A DNA stretch of 64,000 nt from Cristatella mucedo (lineage: Eukaryota; Bryozoa; Phylactolaemata; Cristatellidae). The translations under genes and the position numbers were made by a program. The stretch's first letter is position 1. Each line of letters begins with the position of its first letter. The stretch lies in the NCBI GenBank assembly GCA_009760855.2, contig WPIO01000162.1, positions 629,501-693,500 of the forward strand. Direction: 5' to 3'. Positions 21,053 through 32,764 of this stretch are shown here, piece after piece. The notes under the pieces are model-generated. The model saw only the letters and a list, made by a program, of their open reading frames with translations. It was not told the DNA's origin and searched no databases.

Positions 21053-23920
21053 AATGTAATGTAATGTAATGTATCTCCGTCAGTAACTCTACAAAGTCAT
21101 AAAGACCATGTGGGAGTTACTCAGGAGAGTTTTGTATAGCGCACTCACAGCCTAATCAGCTTTCGGTACCCATTCGGTAGCCAACAGACTTCGTCTCATG
21201 CAACAAAGAGAAAGTGGGAAGCATAGCAGAGTCACGAGAGCAGTTGAGGTAGTGAGTAGCATAGAAGTAGCAGTTCAGGACCGCTGAAAAAGATGTGCCA
21301 TAGTCGGCAGTTGGAGAGTAGATGTCGTCGCATAAGAATTGTGGAAGCTAGTTCCACAGTCTAGGACCTGCAGAGCTAAAGCTTCTGTCGCCAACTGTCT
21401 TTAAGCTGAGGAATGGGACAGCTAATTTATCGTCCACACAGGACCTGAGGGTGCGAACAGGCTGAAACTGATGCAGCAGTTCAGCTAGGTACGAAGGAGC
21501 CAAGCCGTGGCAGGCCTTGTGGGTCAGCTTAAGAACTTTGCTCTGTATCCTTGGCTCAACCGGCAACCATCCTAGCTCTTTCAGCAGAGGTGACACGTGC
21601 TCAAACCACTGGGACTTGAAGACCAGCCTTGCAGCCATATTCATAGTCCACTGTGGTGGCATAATAGCTTTCTTTGACAGCCCAGCCAAAAGGGAATTAC
21701 AATAATCAAGCCTAAACAGAACTAAAGAGCTAGTTAAATTTTTTACAAGCCACTGTGGGAGACAGCTTCTAATCTTGGATAGGGATCGGATGTGATGGCT
21801 AGCTGTAGAGGCAGTCTTCTGAATGAAGCTTTTGAAATTGAGGCAGCTGTCGAACACGACACCTAGATTAAGAGCACGTGGTGAAGGTCGCACAATAGCA
21901 TCACCTCTTAGAACAGCAAAGCCTTTTAATCCAGCCACACGCTTATGGTGTCCTATGAGAAGCAGTTCGGTTTTATCGTCATTTAATTTCAGGAAGTTTT
22001 CCGACATCCAGGATCGAATATCGGCAAGGCAAGCATTCAGTTTCTCAGTTGCTGCAGCAAATTCCGACGGTTTTGCCAAGCACAATCTAGGCTTTCACTT
22101 CTATGCGGATGACACTCAGTTGTACCTTTGCTTTGATCCCTCCCAGCCTTCGAGCACCTCAAATTCTCTCAATTCACTTGCTGCATGCATTGATGACATC
22201 CGATCATGGATGGCAGCAAATTTTCTAAAACTAAACGATGATAAAACTAACTTACTAGTTATGGGCAAACCCAGTGTGATTCAGAAATTGGAAAGGCTGA
22301 CTTTCAAAATTGGCTCTGCCAGCATATCTCCAGTTGCATCAGCTCGAAATCTAGGTGTCATATTCCAAAGCGACCTCTCGTTAGACGACCACATCAGCTC
22401 CACAGTCACATCAGCCTATTTTCAGCTTCATAACATTGCTAAAATTAGGGCTTGTTTAGATAAGGATACCACGTCCAAGTTGGTCCATGCATTCGTGACA
22501 TCTCGTCTCGACTTCTGCAACTCACTGCTTACTGGCCTACCAGCATGTGCGATCAGGCGATTGCAGCTGGTGCAAAACTCTGCAGCTAGGCTTGTCTGTC
22601 GTGAGCGTCGCAGTTGCCACATTACTCCACTTCTCGCCGACCTGCACTGGTTACCAGTCAAGCAACGGATTGACTTCAAGGTTTTGTCGCTCACTTTTAG
22701 GTCTCTTCATTCTATGGCTCCAGCCTATCTTTCAGATATACTACCCCATCAGGCAAAGCATCGTACCCCTCGCTTTTCGGAATCCAACAGTCTAGAAATA
22801 CCTCGTACAAACCTTAAATCCTTTGGAGACCGTGCATTTAGCTCGTATGCTCCCACAGCCTGGAACTCCCTCCCGACCTGCATCAGAACATCCCCTGACC
22901 TGACCACATTTAAAAGAAACTTAAAAACATACCTATTTAGGACAGCATTTAGTGAGTCCTTGTGATTCGTCCTCGATGTGCTTATGCGTGCTGACACTGT
23001 TCATGCTGCCACTAACCACATTTGCATGCTGACCCAGTGCATGTAACCCCTAACCATGTTATTCATTTTGTTTGTTTTTCAAGCATGATTTTACTTACTA
23101 TTTTATTGCGTATCACTTTGCAGCAAATGTAAAGCGCCTAGAAAGAGATTAAGTTCTCTGAGGGCGCTTTATCAAGTGCAATATTATTATTATTATTATT
23201 ATTAAATGACAAATACAGCTGAGTATCGTCAGCATAGAAGTGATATCCTATTCCATAGGCCTTAATCACTTTTCCCAGAGGTTGCGTATAAATGGAGAAC
23301 AGCAAGGGACCAAGTACAGACCCTTGAGGGACTCCACAGGTGACCCTTCTCATTTCTGAGACCTGACCCCCACACGACACGGATTGAACACGATCAGACA
23401 AGTATGATTTAAACGACGCCAGTGCTTCGTCTGCCGGACCGATCGTTGTTCTCAATCGTTCAAGCAGAACTTCGTGATCAATGGTGTTCAAGGCAGCAGA
23501 CAGATCTAGCAGAGCTAGGGCAGTGACATTCCCGTCGTCGTTGCTGCCTCTTGAAACCTGATTGAAATGTTTCTGACATTCCATTATTTTTAATATGTTC
23601 AACTAGCTGCTTAGCAACAATTGTTTCAAGAATCTCTGATAAGAACGGAAGAAGGGAAACTGGACGATAGTTTGCTAGGACCTCAGTGTATAATCCAGGC
23701 TTTTTAAGAATAGGTCTAACGATTGCCGATTTGAAGGACTTGGGGACGACGCCTTTTCCCAAAGAAGCATTAAAAATCTTGGTTATGGCAGGGCTAAGTT
23801 GGTCTGCAAGTGAAGACCATAGAGATGAAGGTATAGGGTCTTCAGGAGACGAGCTCTTTTTGCTAGACCTTATTAAGGCAGCCACATCTCAGGCAGAAAC
23901 ATCAGAGAACCTTTAAAGAA
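21053..23920 (-). mobile_element. LINE B, long copy split by a LINE A insertion
   Basis: The minus strand holds one LINE B in two halves. The 5' half (about 23920-23204) encodes NYRPVSLLPFLSEILETIVA, then ALLDLSAALNTIDHEVLLER, CGVPQGSVLGPLLFSIYTQP and the catalytic FYADDTQLYLSF. The 3' half (22073-21053) resumes with FAAATEKLNACLADIRSW and runs to RLWN, then the 3' stem-loop and a TGTAATGTAATG tail at 21053-21080. It covers most of the reverse transcriptase. A few frameshifts and a stop occur. No endonuclease domain is present. Confidence 0.88.
22074..23203 (+). mobile_element. LINE A, young insertion inside LINE B
   Basis: The plus-strand frame is uninterrupted from [20 protein letters not shown] to TAFSESL at 22965 (about 296 codons). 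It includes the YADD active-site box, [16 protein letters not shown] and LHWLPVKQRIDFKVLS. A 3' UTR follows, with an intact stem-loop at 23131-23170 and (ATT)n to 23203. The flanking LINE B sequence, GACGGTT at left and AAATGACAAAT at right, is continuous in the undisturbed LINE B at 50870. Confidence 0.93.
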
Positions 23921-24184
23921 AGGTCACAGGTTGAGGAACGGCGATTGCTTTGGTCGGAGGGGGCTTAATGGAGGCACGAATGTGCACAATTTTTTCAGTA
24001 AAGAAGCAGCATATGTAGTAAACCAGTAAATTTGGAGCCCATAACACAGTTTATGATTGATAAAATCTGTATTTTTCAAATGACAACAGACATTAATAAT
24101 ACAAATAATAATAACCATTTGTATTATGCCCTTAGTGAACTGTATCTCTATCCTCGTGTTTTACAGCTTGCTATTAGATGTATG
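23921..24184. other. Spacer
   Basis: No recognised feature. Confidence 0.4.
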
Positions 24185-24318
24185 TAATTCATTTGTATAG
24201 CGCCATAAGAGAACTTAATCTCCATTCAGCCACTTTGTACTTGCCACGAGGCTCGAGCCCACGACCTCGCCCAGGCCTTTATCATGGCGAGCACCTTACC
24301 GGCTTGGTCAAACCAGCT
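24185..24318 (-). mobile_element. SINE2 copy
   Basis: The plus strand shows TATAGCGCCATAAGAGAACT, TAATCTCCATTCAGCCAC, then GGCTCGAGCCCACGACCTCG and ACCGGCTTGGTCAAACCAG. That is the full SINE2 order on the minus strand. Confidence 0.82.
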
Positions 24319-24496
24319 CGGTATATTGAATGCACATACGGTTGTGGTGAAAATCACGGTATCGAGCTCTCAAAAGCTAACAAGTACGAATGCTTAGGCC
24401 AGCATGCTATGGGTCTCTTTAAATTATTCGTGGCCTCCAATAAGTGAAGTCTTCGGCTAGAAGCATGCATAATATTAATATTACATTTAAAATAAT

Positions 24497-26400
24497 ACAT
24501 TTGTTATAGTGCCCTCAAAGAACCGAATCTCTTTCTAAGACTTCTACCTTTGCTAAAAAGGAAGCACGATCGAATGGTTAGAGGAAGCATGTTCAATGAC
24601 AACAAGCATAACCAGGTTAGAGGGTGACATGCACAGGCTCAGCATACAAGCATGATTAGTGGCAGCATGCACAGTGTCAGCGCGAATGACCAGATCAAGG
24701 ACGAATCACAAGGACGCACACATTATTGTGCTAAATAGATGTATTTTTAGTTTCTTTTTAAATGTGGAAAAGTCATGAGATGTCGTGACGCAAGTCGGGA
24801 GTGAGTTCCAGGCTGTTGGAGCCTACAAACTAAGGACACTCACCAAAGGATTTCAGGTTTGTAAAAGATGTAGGTAAACAGCAAAATTCCGAAAGGTGTG
24901 TGGTACGATGGTTAGTTCGGTGGTGGGGGTTGATCTGTTAGGGAGGCTGGAGCCAAATAATAATAATAAAAATGCACTTGATAAAGCACCCTCAGACAAC
25001 TCAATCTCTTTCTAGGTGCTTTACATTTGCTGCTAAGTGAAACGTGATTGAATGGTGAGTAATATCATGCTTGATAAACAACATGAATAACATGGTTGGG
25101 GTGACATGCACAAGGTCAGCATGCAAGTATGGTTAGTGGCAGCATGCACAGTGTCAGTGTGCATAAGCACATGAAGGAAGAATCACAGGGACCCACTAAA
25201 TGCTGTCATAAATAGGTGTATTTTAAGTTCTTTTTAAATGTGGTCAAATCAGGGGATGTTCTGACACAAGTCGGGAGGGAGTTCCAGGCTTTGGGAGCAT
25301 ACGCACTAAATGCAAATGTCTCCAGAGGATTTGAGGTTTTTACGAGGTATAGGATTCCAAAAGGCGGGTGTTACGATGCTTGGCCTGGTAGGGAGTAGAT
25401 CTGAGAGATAGGCTGAAGCCAAAGAATGAAATTACCTAAAAGTAAGCAACAAAACCTTGAAGTCAATCCGTTGCTTGACTGGGAGCCAGTGCAGGTCGGC
25501 AAGAAGTGATGTGATGTGGCAACTGCAACACTCACGACAGACAAGCCTAGCTGCAGAGTTTGGCACCAGCTGCAATCGCCTGATTGCATATGCCGGTAGG
25601 CCAGCAAGCAGTGAGTTACAGAAGTCGAGACGGGCCAAAGAATGAAGGGACCTACACGTAAGTGGTAGAACCTTGAAGTCGATGCTTTGCTTGACTGGGA
25701 GCCAGTGCAGGTTGGCAAGAAGCGGTGTGTTGTTTTGATGTGGAGATTGCGCAGCTCACGACAGTCAAGCCTAGCTGCAGAGTTTTGCACCAGCTGTAAG
25801 CACCTGATTGCACATGCCTGTAGGCCACCGAAAGGTTGGTTACAGAAGTCGAGACTATGTCACAAATGCATGAACCAATTTAGATGTGGTATATCTGTCT
25901 AAAGAAGCCCGATTTGAGCAAGGCTCTGTAGCTGAAAGTAGGCACGATTGACTGTGGAGTGGATGTGGTGGTCTAATAAAATTTCTCCTTACTAGCAAGT
26001 TGTTTTATCCTCATTAATTTAACAAAATTTGATGTCATTGATCTGCAGAAGTCATCAGTACATGCAGCAAGGGAGTTGAGAAAAATCGGCATGTATGAGG
26101 GCTGGGAGAGATCAAAGCATGGTACAACTGTGTGTCATCTCCATAGAAGTAAAAGCCTAGATTGTGCCTGGCAATCACATCGGCAAGAGAAAGAGTATAA
26201 ACCGTAAAAACAACGGGACAAAGAATAGATCCCCGAGGTACCCCATAATTTAGAGGTTCTAATGAGGATGATCGTCGTCCATTCGCACCATTCCACTCAG
26301 GAGTTTCCAGCTGAGATAGAATCTGAACCATAGCTGTGCAGTGCCAGTTAAGCACAGATGAGATTAGAGGTACTCAAAAAGGACTTGGTGATAGATCAAA
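24497..26400 (-). mobile_element. LINE A copy split by another LINE A
   Basis: The 3' part is 24497-24957, with the tail at 24497 and a decayed stem-loop. The 5' part is 25634-26400, with FWLP-type blocks and DVIARHNLGFYFYGDDTQLY (YGDD in place of YADD). The parts are separated by a second minus-strand LINE A. GCCAAA flanks the inner element on both sides. Confidence 0.87.
24958..25633 (-). mobile_element. LINE A inserted into LINE A, 6-bp target duplication
   Basis: A (TAA)n start, stem-loop, 3' UTR and RT C-terminus (SLLADLHWLPVKQRIDFKVL) on the minus strand. GCCAAA at 24952-24957 and 25634-25639 marks the target duplication. Confidence 0.88.
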
Positions 26401-26520
26401 ATCTGCCGAAAGATAGAGCAAAACAAGTAGAGGCACTCAACCTAAGGCTGCATTTTTATATAGGTCGTCGTACATCCTAAGCGATGCTGACACTGTGGAG
26501 TGATTAGCTATAAAACCAAA

Positions 26521-26741
26521 CTCGTGCTGACACTGTTCATGCTGCCACTAACCACATTTGCATGCTGACCCAGTGCATGTAACCTCTAACCATGTTATTC
26601 ATTTTGTTTGTTTTTCAAGCATGATTTTACTTACTATTCTATTGCGTATCACTTTGCAGCAAATGTAAAGCGCCTAGAAAGAGATTAAGTTCTCTGAGGG
26701 CGCTTTATCAAGTGCAATATTATTATTATTATTATTATTAG
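26521..26741 (+). mobile_element. LINE A 3' fragment, almost identical to 22989-23203
   Basis: About 215 bp differing from the copy at 22989 at two positions that I can count. The hairpin is intact and the tail is (ATT)n. It is strongly 5' truncated. Confidence 0.93.
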
Positions 26742-27627
26742 AAATAGCGCCATACGAGCGCAGTCAAGCTTACCATCTAGCACCAGCAGGCGCCCGAGCT
26801 TCAGCTGCAGCTACGGCTGCTACTGACAAGTTTCCATCCACCAGTATCAGCATGTCGCCAGAAGCTGCCGAACTTTCAGTAAAATTTCATGGTCAGTTGG
26901 ACAGACATTTAAGATTATTCTGATTCAGGCGTGCTGTGCAAGTGAGCTTGCACACATGGCGGCGTTTGATCAATCTTACATTGTAAAGCCATATATATAG
27001 GCAGCTTTAGTTAGCTTCAATTTTAGTTTCTCTATGTAAGCAGTAGGGCTTGCCCAGAAGCAGACAAGATGGTATCCTTACACACAAACTGCAGCTGTGT
27101 CTGAACCAATATCCTGTTGACGAAAACGCACCGCTCGTCGTTGTGCTAGCTTTTGCCGAAGCCTGGTCGATTACCATTGAAGCCCGAGTCTTGAAGCACG
27201 GCTTGCAAATCCGGGCTGCTGCCTTGATAGATGCAGGTAAACCAACCGTAATCAATACGACAGCAGTGCTGAGCTCCTGTACCTCGAGACATTTAATCAT
27301 AAGCCTAGCTTAGTGCATTCTATTTTACCAGACACAGATGACCGCAGGTGTCAAGCACTGACAGAATACAACAGCTCCCATCAGCGGCATAGAGCATAAC
27401 TCAATAACCTACGCCACCTCAATGTAGAATACAACACAACATAGAAGCCACATCAACAAAGAAAGAATACAGAATGACAGGATCCGAATCGTTTAAATTA
27501 AGGAATCGCAGCAGGAACATCATGACAATCATAAAACTGCTTATGTAGCCAGCCAGCCAGAAGTTTCGTTCTGAGGCAAGTGTGAGCACACTGAAGGAGC
27601 TGCCACCATTTTTGTCATCGATGGATT
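26742..27627. other. Non-repeat region with an exon-like open stretch
   Basis: No gene is recognised. The plus-strand stretch 27058-27236 is open and flanked by an acceptor (TGCCCAG) and a donor (GTAAAC). See its own entry. Confidence 0.4.
27058..27236 (+). other. Unrecognised exon-like open stretch
   Basis: The frame reads ..LQLCLNQYPVDENAPLVVV, then EARVLKHGLQIRAAALIDAG. It is bounded by CAG at left and GTAAAC at right. The order PLVVVLA..GL..ALIDAG is faintly like the PTH2 peptidyl-tRNA hydrolase fold (strand, helix, DAG turn), but catalytic-region residues are not visible. No partner exon was found in phase. It may be chance. Confidence 0.22.
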
Positions 27628-28320
27628 ATGTATGTATCTCAGTCAGTAACTCCACAAAGTCATAAAGACCATGTGGGTGTTAAGCAGGAGAGTTTTCTAT
27701 AGCACACTCACAGCCTAAACGGCTTTCGGTACACATTCGGTAGCCAACAGACTTCGTCTCACGCAACAAAGAGAAAGTGGGAAGCATAGCAGAGTCACGA
27801 GAGCAGTTGAGGTAGTGAGTAGCATAGAAGTAGCAGTTCAGGACCGCTGAAAAAGATGTGCCATAGTCGGCAGTTGGAGAGTAGACGTCGTTGCGTAAGA
27901 ATTGTGGAAGCGAGTTCACAGTCTAGGACCTGCCGAGCTAAAGCTTCTGTCGCCAACTGTCTTTAAGCTGAGGAATGGGACAGCTAATTTATTGTCCACA
28001 CAGGACCGGAGGGCGCGAACAGGCTGAAACTGATGCAGCAGTTCAGCTAGGTATGAAGGAGCCAATCCGTGGCTGGCCTTGTGCGTCAGCGTAAGAACTT
28101 TGCTCTGTATCCTTTGCTCAACCGGCAACCATCCTAGCTCTTCCAGCAAATGTGACACGTGCTCAAACCGCTGGGACTTGAAGGCTAGCCTTGCAGCCAT
28201 ATTAATAATCCGCTGTAGTGGCATAATAGCTTTCTTTGGTAGCCCAGCCAAAAGGGAATTACAATAATCAAGCCGAGACAGAACTAAAGAGCTAGTTAAA
28301 TTTTTTACAAGCCTTTTCTA
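27628..28320 (-). mobile_element. LINE B 3' half
   Basis: The minus frame reads SLLAGLPKKAIMPLQ-like text, then LGWLPVEQRIQSKVLTLTHK, APSYLAELLHQFQPVRALRS and SFSSAGPRL. After a one-base shift it continues NSLPQFLRNDVYSPTADYGT to the 3' end at 27628. Confidence 0.87.
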
Positions 28321-29776
28321 ATGCCATCTTGTATCATCACCAAATTCAGTTACTTGCATTCTTCATGTGCTATCTATTCACGTATTTGCACCCCAAAATT
28401 CATTCTAAAATTTGAAGTTGTGAAGTGAAAGTAAGCTCCAGACCTTTCACTGCGATAGGTGTTCGAGCATGGAAAATCTGTTCATGACCCTCTGAAAATT
28501 GGATTTTTAAAATTAATGTAGCCCTTTGAAAAGGAAATAGCATTCCATTAGTTACCATTTCACTCGTATTACTTAACATACTAGACATTGCACGTATCAT
28601 TATCATTATTATCATACGTTTGATCACACGCACACAGTTCTTATACATAACCACTAAACTATAAAATAATATGACCTATTCGATGATAAAGCGATGAAGA
28701 TGGAGATGTACTGCACAGAAAAAAGAGCTTGCGAGAGGCTTCGCCAATCAATAGCCAAGATGGGAAGAGGAATAGATAACCATAGGCTTATACAGCTCAT
28801 GCAATTATGCACACACACACACACACGCATTGCAATTAAAATTTTTTTATTGCAATACATGGGTTTTAAAATTGATGCCATCAAACGAGCGTGCGCTATA
28901 TCTTTTTTACTATTTTTATAATACTTTTTAATGAACATATTTTACAAAACCGCGATAGAGTGAAGCTACGAAAGTCGATGATTGAAGTAGCGAGGGACGA
29001 CTCATCACTACCGCTCACAGCAGGCAACATAAAATTGCTTACCGAAAGAAAGAAATTCTACTTTGCCTACTACAGCGAATACTTCAGCTAACTGCAGTAA
29101 TCTAGATCGCATCAACTTAGTGCAATTGCCTTTTCCTAGGGCTTCTGGCCTGTGCACTCAATCAATGCATCCATTGCGAAAATCGGGGGCGCGCCTGATC
29201 TGTTATCAAATGTATCGATGCCACATCGTCGTATTGCACCGTCTCGTCCTGACATTGAACGCCTCTCTATCAATATTAGCAAATAAATTTTATATAAGTC
29301 CTCTCTCCAGCATGTTGTACCAGCCTCTCTGTTTGACCTAACTGCTGTTCCGGTCACGTGATCTCCTCCCACGGCCAAGTACTTTCCCACTACTCGCTGA
29401 ACCGCGATTAGTAGCAAGGTACTCAGAAGCAACCGGGCTGCTGTAGCTTTTCAGCGTTTCAGTTGGTAGCGCTTTATATGTAAAGCCTGATACGACGCAG
29501 TTGCCGAAATTAAACACCGACAGTAGACGATAACAACAAGCACCCTACTACCGCGTAACCCTCGCAAGTTCGGCTAGCGGCACGAAGCGTGCAACGGGCG
29601 GAGACCTGAAGCTCGCAATGCGCCGACGGTACGTATTCTGCAGCAGCGCTAACAACAACAGCACCGTGTTAGTAAAAACCTAGAACTCACCGACCGACAG
29701 GACGTGGCTCCAAAGAGAGCGACTGCAGTTTGGACCTCGCCTTATAAAATGGCCAGGTCACTTGTCATTCCTTAAT
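28321..29776. other. Non-repeat region, no gene recognised
   Basis: Short frames only. A (CA)n of about 18 bp lies at 28810. A segment at 29566-29631 recurs at 37289-37352. Confidence 0.45.
29566..29631. repeat. Dispersed 65-bp repeat, copy 1
   Basis: Shares AGTTCGG.TAGCGGCA, GCATGCAA-like text and CTGAAGCTCGCAA in the same order as 37289-37352. The family is unknown. Confidence 0.65.
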
Positions 29777-30014
29777 GATAATAATAATAAAGCACTTGAT
29801 AAAGCGCCCTCAGAGAACTCAATCTCTTTCTAGGCGCTTTACATTTGCTGCAAATGGAAATGCAACCGAATGGTGAGTAATATTACGCTTGATAAACAAA
29901 CAACATGAATAACATGGTTAGGGGGGACATGCACACGGTCAGCATGCAGATGTGGTTAGCGGCAGCATGCACAGTGTCAGCACGCATAAGCACATGAATG
30001 ACAAATCACAGGGT
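29777..30014 (-). mobile_element. LINE A 3' fragment
   Basis: The (TAA)n start at 29777 is followed by the intact stem-loop (AAAGCGCCCTCAGAGAACTC and CTAGGCGCTTT) and 3' UTR to GAATCACAGG-like text at about 30012. Confidence 0.88.
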
Positions 30015-30219
30015 AGTCTTTTCTTCACACAAAAATGCTTAAGGTCATCAGCCCTGGGCCAATATAGGAGCCTTCGTAGCTCCAGTCATGCCTTGGGCAA
30101 ATGCTATGATTGATCAGGGCTCCGATACAGCATCTCTAGGGGACCCAGGCTTTCATTTTAGGGAATTGACGCACTGTTGTTTATGCACGTTAATCTATCC
30201 CTTTTGTTCCACCCGAAAT

Positions 30220-30228
30220 CTCTCTCTC

Positions 30229-30294
<66 letters not shown>
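30220..30294. repeat. (TC)n microsatellite
   Basis: 75 bp of TC with a single CTAT interruption. Confidence 0.96.
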
Positions 30295-30297
<3 letters not shown>

Positions 30298-30439
30298 GCA
30301 GCTCTGGTTTCCGTCTACCTCTTCGGTAAGTTACTTAGGGAGGAAGTAATTTATCACCTACAGAAAAGGTTCAATAGTGGCAGAATCAAACGACTAAAGT
30401 CAGCAGAGCAAGATGGATAGGAAGGCTCGATAGGAAGCC

Positions 30440-31200
30440 GGACAAGCAAGTATTTTAGATGGATAGATAGGAGGAAGAGCGTGCAGTGACCTAAATGCGA
30501 CTTACAGATATTTAAAGCCGACTCACTGCTTTATGGCAAGCCAGTTAAGATCATTTCATGAGCGGCTCAGTTCTAATTCAGCGGCATTCAGCTCATTTAT
30601 TGGAATCGAGGTTCAGCTCTCGAGCTCATGTAGTCCATAATCGCGATGCGTTACAATGGGTGGGGATCTCACGTAATCTTGGTAAATTAAGGCCTTAATT
30701 TATGGAGGGTATCGAACTTTTCTGAAGCTGAAAGCGATCGCACCGCATTGAACTTCTACATTACCCATATCTAGACTTGCCCAAATGTTAGTGACGTAAC
30801 ATAGCCAAAATTAAGCACTTGCAAATGAGAGTCTGATGCAGTCGTCCAGGAAAGTAAGAGGTCGCTTCTAGAACGAGACACCAGGATTCTTAGCAGAAGT
30901 ACGTTGTCGTTCGGTTGGCGAGAATCTTCTTTTCGGTTTTAACCACGTTGGTTTTGAATAACGATAGTGTAGTCCAACACTTCTAAATCCGCCATATCGA
31001 TGCTCGATGAGAGATGAATTGCACCAGTTTCTGAACTTCTGTCGGAGAAGAAAACAGACTTCAGGCTAAATGATGTGTGCATCGCACTGTGAAAGCCCAC
31101 CCCTATATTAATTAGCGCCTTCACCTCGAACTGAGAGATACCACAATCTGTAGACTGCGTCGCCGCATATATAAAGTTTGTCTTAAGATCGTTTTATGGC
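30440..31200 (-). mobile_element. Decayed LINE, minus strand
   Basis: DNA-level similarity to minus-strand LINE A near 30480-30550 (GCAGTGACCTAAATGCGACT, GCAAGCCAGTTAAGATC). Further text around 30850-30960 could encode an RNLGV- and KTE-type LINE region. The family is uncertain. Confidence 0.4.
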
Positions 31201-31560
31201 AGAGATAAAATTGAAGAAATTTTTGTAAACTTTGTGTAGCTGCAAACGCTCTCAGGATTTTGTTTTACCAGAACACCAGCAGAACACCAATACGTGAGAC
31301 CATGAGCAGCTATTTTGTTAAGCGAAGGACTGTTTTAAAAGAACTAAATTCGAGAAATTTACTTTTAATTACTTTCACTGCAAAGGCTGTAAAGACATTT
31401 CGCCGACATCACCACCAGGCAACACTGCGATCGTAGCCCTTCGATCTTAAGCCTTCAATTTTAGGCCGCGGTCTCAGGCCTTTGAAACCAAAATTGAAAC
31501 GTTTCATAGAAACAGCGAGAGTGGAAATCCAAATAGTTCGGAATTCTTTTCATCATAATT

Positions 31561-31735
31561 GCCGTGATGGCACACTAGGTAAGGCGGTTGCTTTCATGAC
31601 CTCGGCCCTGAGGTCGTGGGTTCGATTCCTGCGGTGGGCGATTCTTTATCGCCACTGCAAGCGGTGGTGATAGCCGTAAAGGCTCTTCTGTCGCTATTAA
31701 AAAAAAGAGACTGTTTAATCAGCTAGGATTTTTTT
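31561..31735 (+). mobile_element. SINE1, well-preserved copy
   Basis: A tRNA-derived head: A box in TGGCACACTAGGTAAGG, B box GGTTCGATTCC. Then a central unit (TCTTTATCGCCACTGCAAGC, GGTGATAGCCGTAAAGGCTC) and the tail GACTGTTTAATCAGCTAG. These are Pol III promoter boxes. It is not a functional tRNA, since no acceptor stem or anticodon arm folds cleanly. Confidence 0.85.
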
Positions 31736-32764
31736 TAAGAGCTACGAATTTATCTCGCTATTTTCAGCAAAATTCAAATGTATTTATGTCGTGTGCTGCC
31801 CGTCGGCATAAGCTAGTTTAACTTGGATTCTTTCTATTCCTCCGGAAGCGAGCATTGTACTGCTGCTGTCGAACGGGGCTCCGAGTAAGCTCCTGTTGTT
31901 TCATTAGTACCTCTCAATCGCAGGCTCGTCCAGCTACTTTCGGTGTCGAAGTGTTTCCGATTTGAGTTTGATCATTCAGCTAGCCTATGTTGTTAGCGTG
32001 AGTATGCGCATATTGCTAAGCAGCAATACGACTTGAAGCACTCTAAAGCAACCGAACTCAACAACGTTTAATCGTCAACTCCAGTTTCGCAGACGTTAAT
32101 CTAACCGGAGCTTCCATCGCCTGCTGTTCAAGAACTCTGCTCTCTGCTTAGCTTCGCCGTTCAGCAGGAACGCTGCGTTTTGCTGGGCTAGTCAAGGTCG
32201 AGAGGGCCCCCAGCCTAGTACTGGCAGAAAGCATTTACGTGCGTCACTGCCCTTAGCTGGGGTATGCATTCTCTATCACGATCTCGACACCTATTTGGAC
32301 GGGCTCATATACTGTCCGTACACATTTCTCGTAGGCAAACCTACGATAGCGGTTGTTTACCATCAATTTCTCGTCGCTTGGATCTCGAGAATATGTTTTT
32401 TGGAGCTTTGTGCACACCTTTCTCTTGAGCATGAGCCGAGGCTATTGCGACTGACTGCTGCCCTAAAACTGGATGGTGACGCTTAATAGTTACGTCTCGC
32501 AGCTTAGCCTGGGAACCGATTGCATCGCTGATCCTTTTTGCGATTTTCCCGACGGTTTTTTGACACTCGTACCAAACTGTATCGGTAATAAAGAGCTGCC
32601 GGAAGCGCACCAAGCAGAGCTCATAAATCTTGACATCACGTGATTATATCACCCGATCATACAAAAACGGATCTGAATTCCTGGATGCGCGGCGACTGAA
32701 GAGAGCTCGTGCACCTCAGATGAACTCTGACATCAACTAGACCCTTAAACATAATTAAGTTAAT
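31736..32764. other. Non-repeat region, no gene recognised
   Basis: No exon, repeat or motif I can name. Confidence 0.45.

Noticed and set aside
21823-22965. A 380-codon plus-strand gene
   Set aside because: The first part is antisense LINE B and the rest is LINE A reverse transcriptase, joined by a nested insertion.
30088-30420. Protein with a long Ser-Leu run
   Set aside because: Translation through the (TC)n microsatellite, with no conserved flanks.
31561-31640. tRNA gene
   Set aside because: The A and B boxes are real, but the unit recurs with the same non-tRNA body and tail at 43070, 53130 and 63096, so it is a SINE head. The same applies to 32765.
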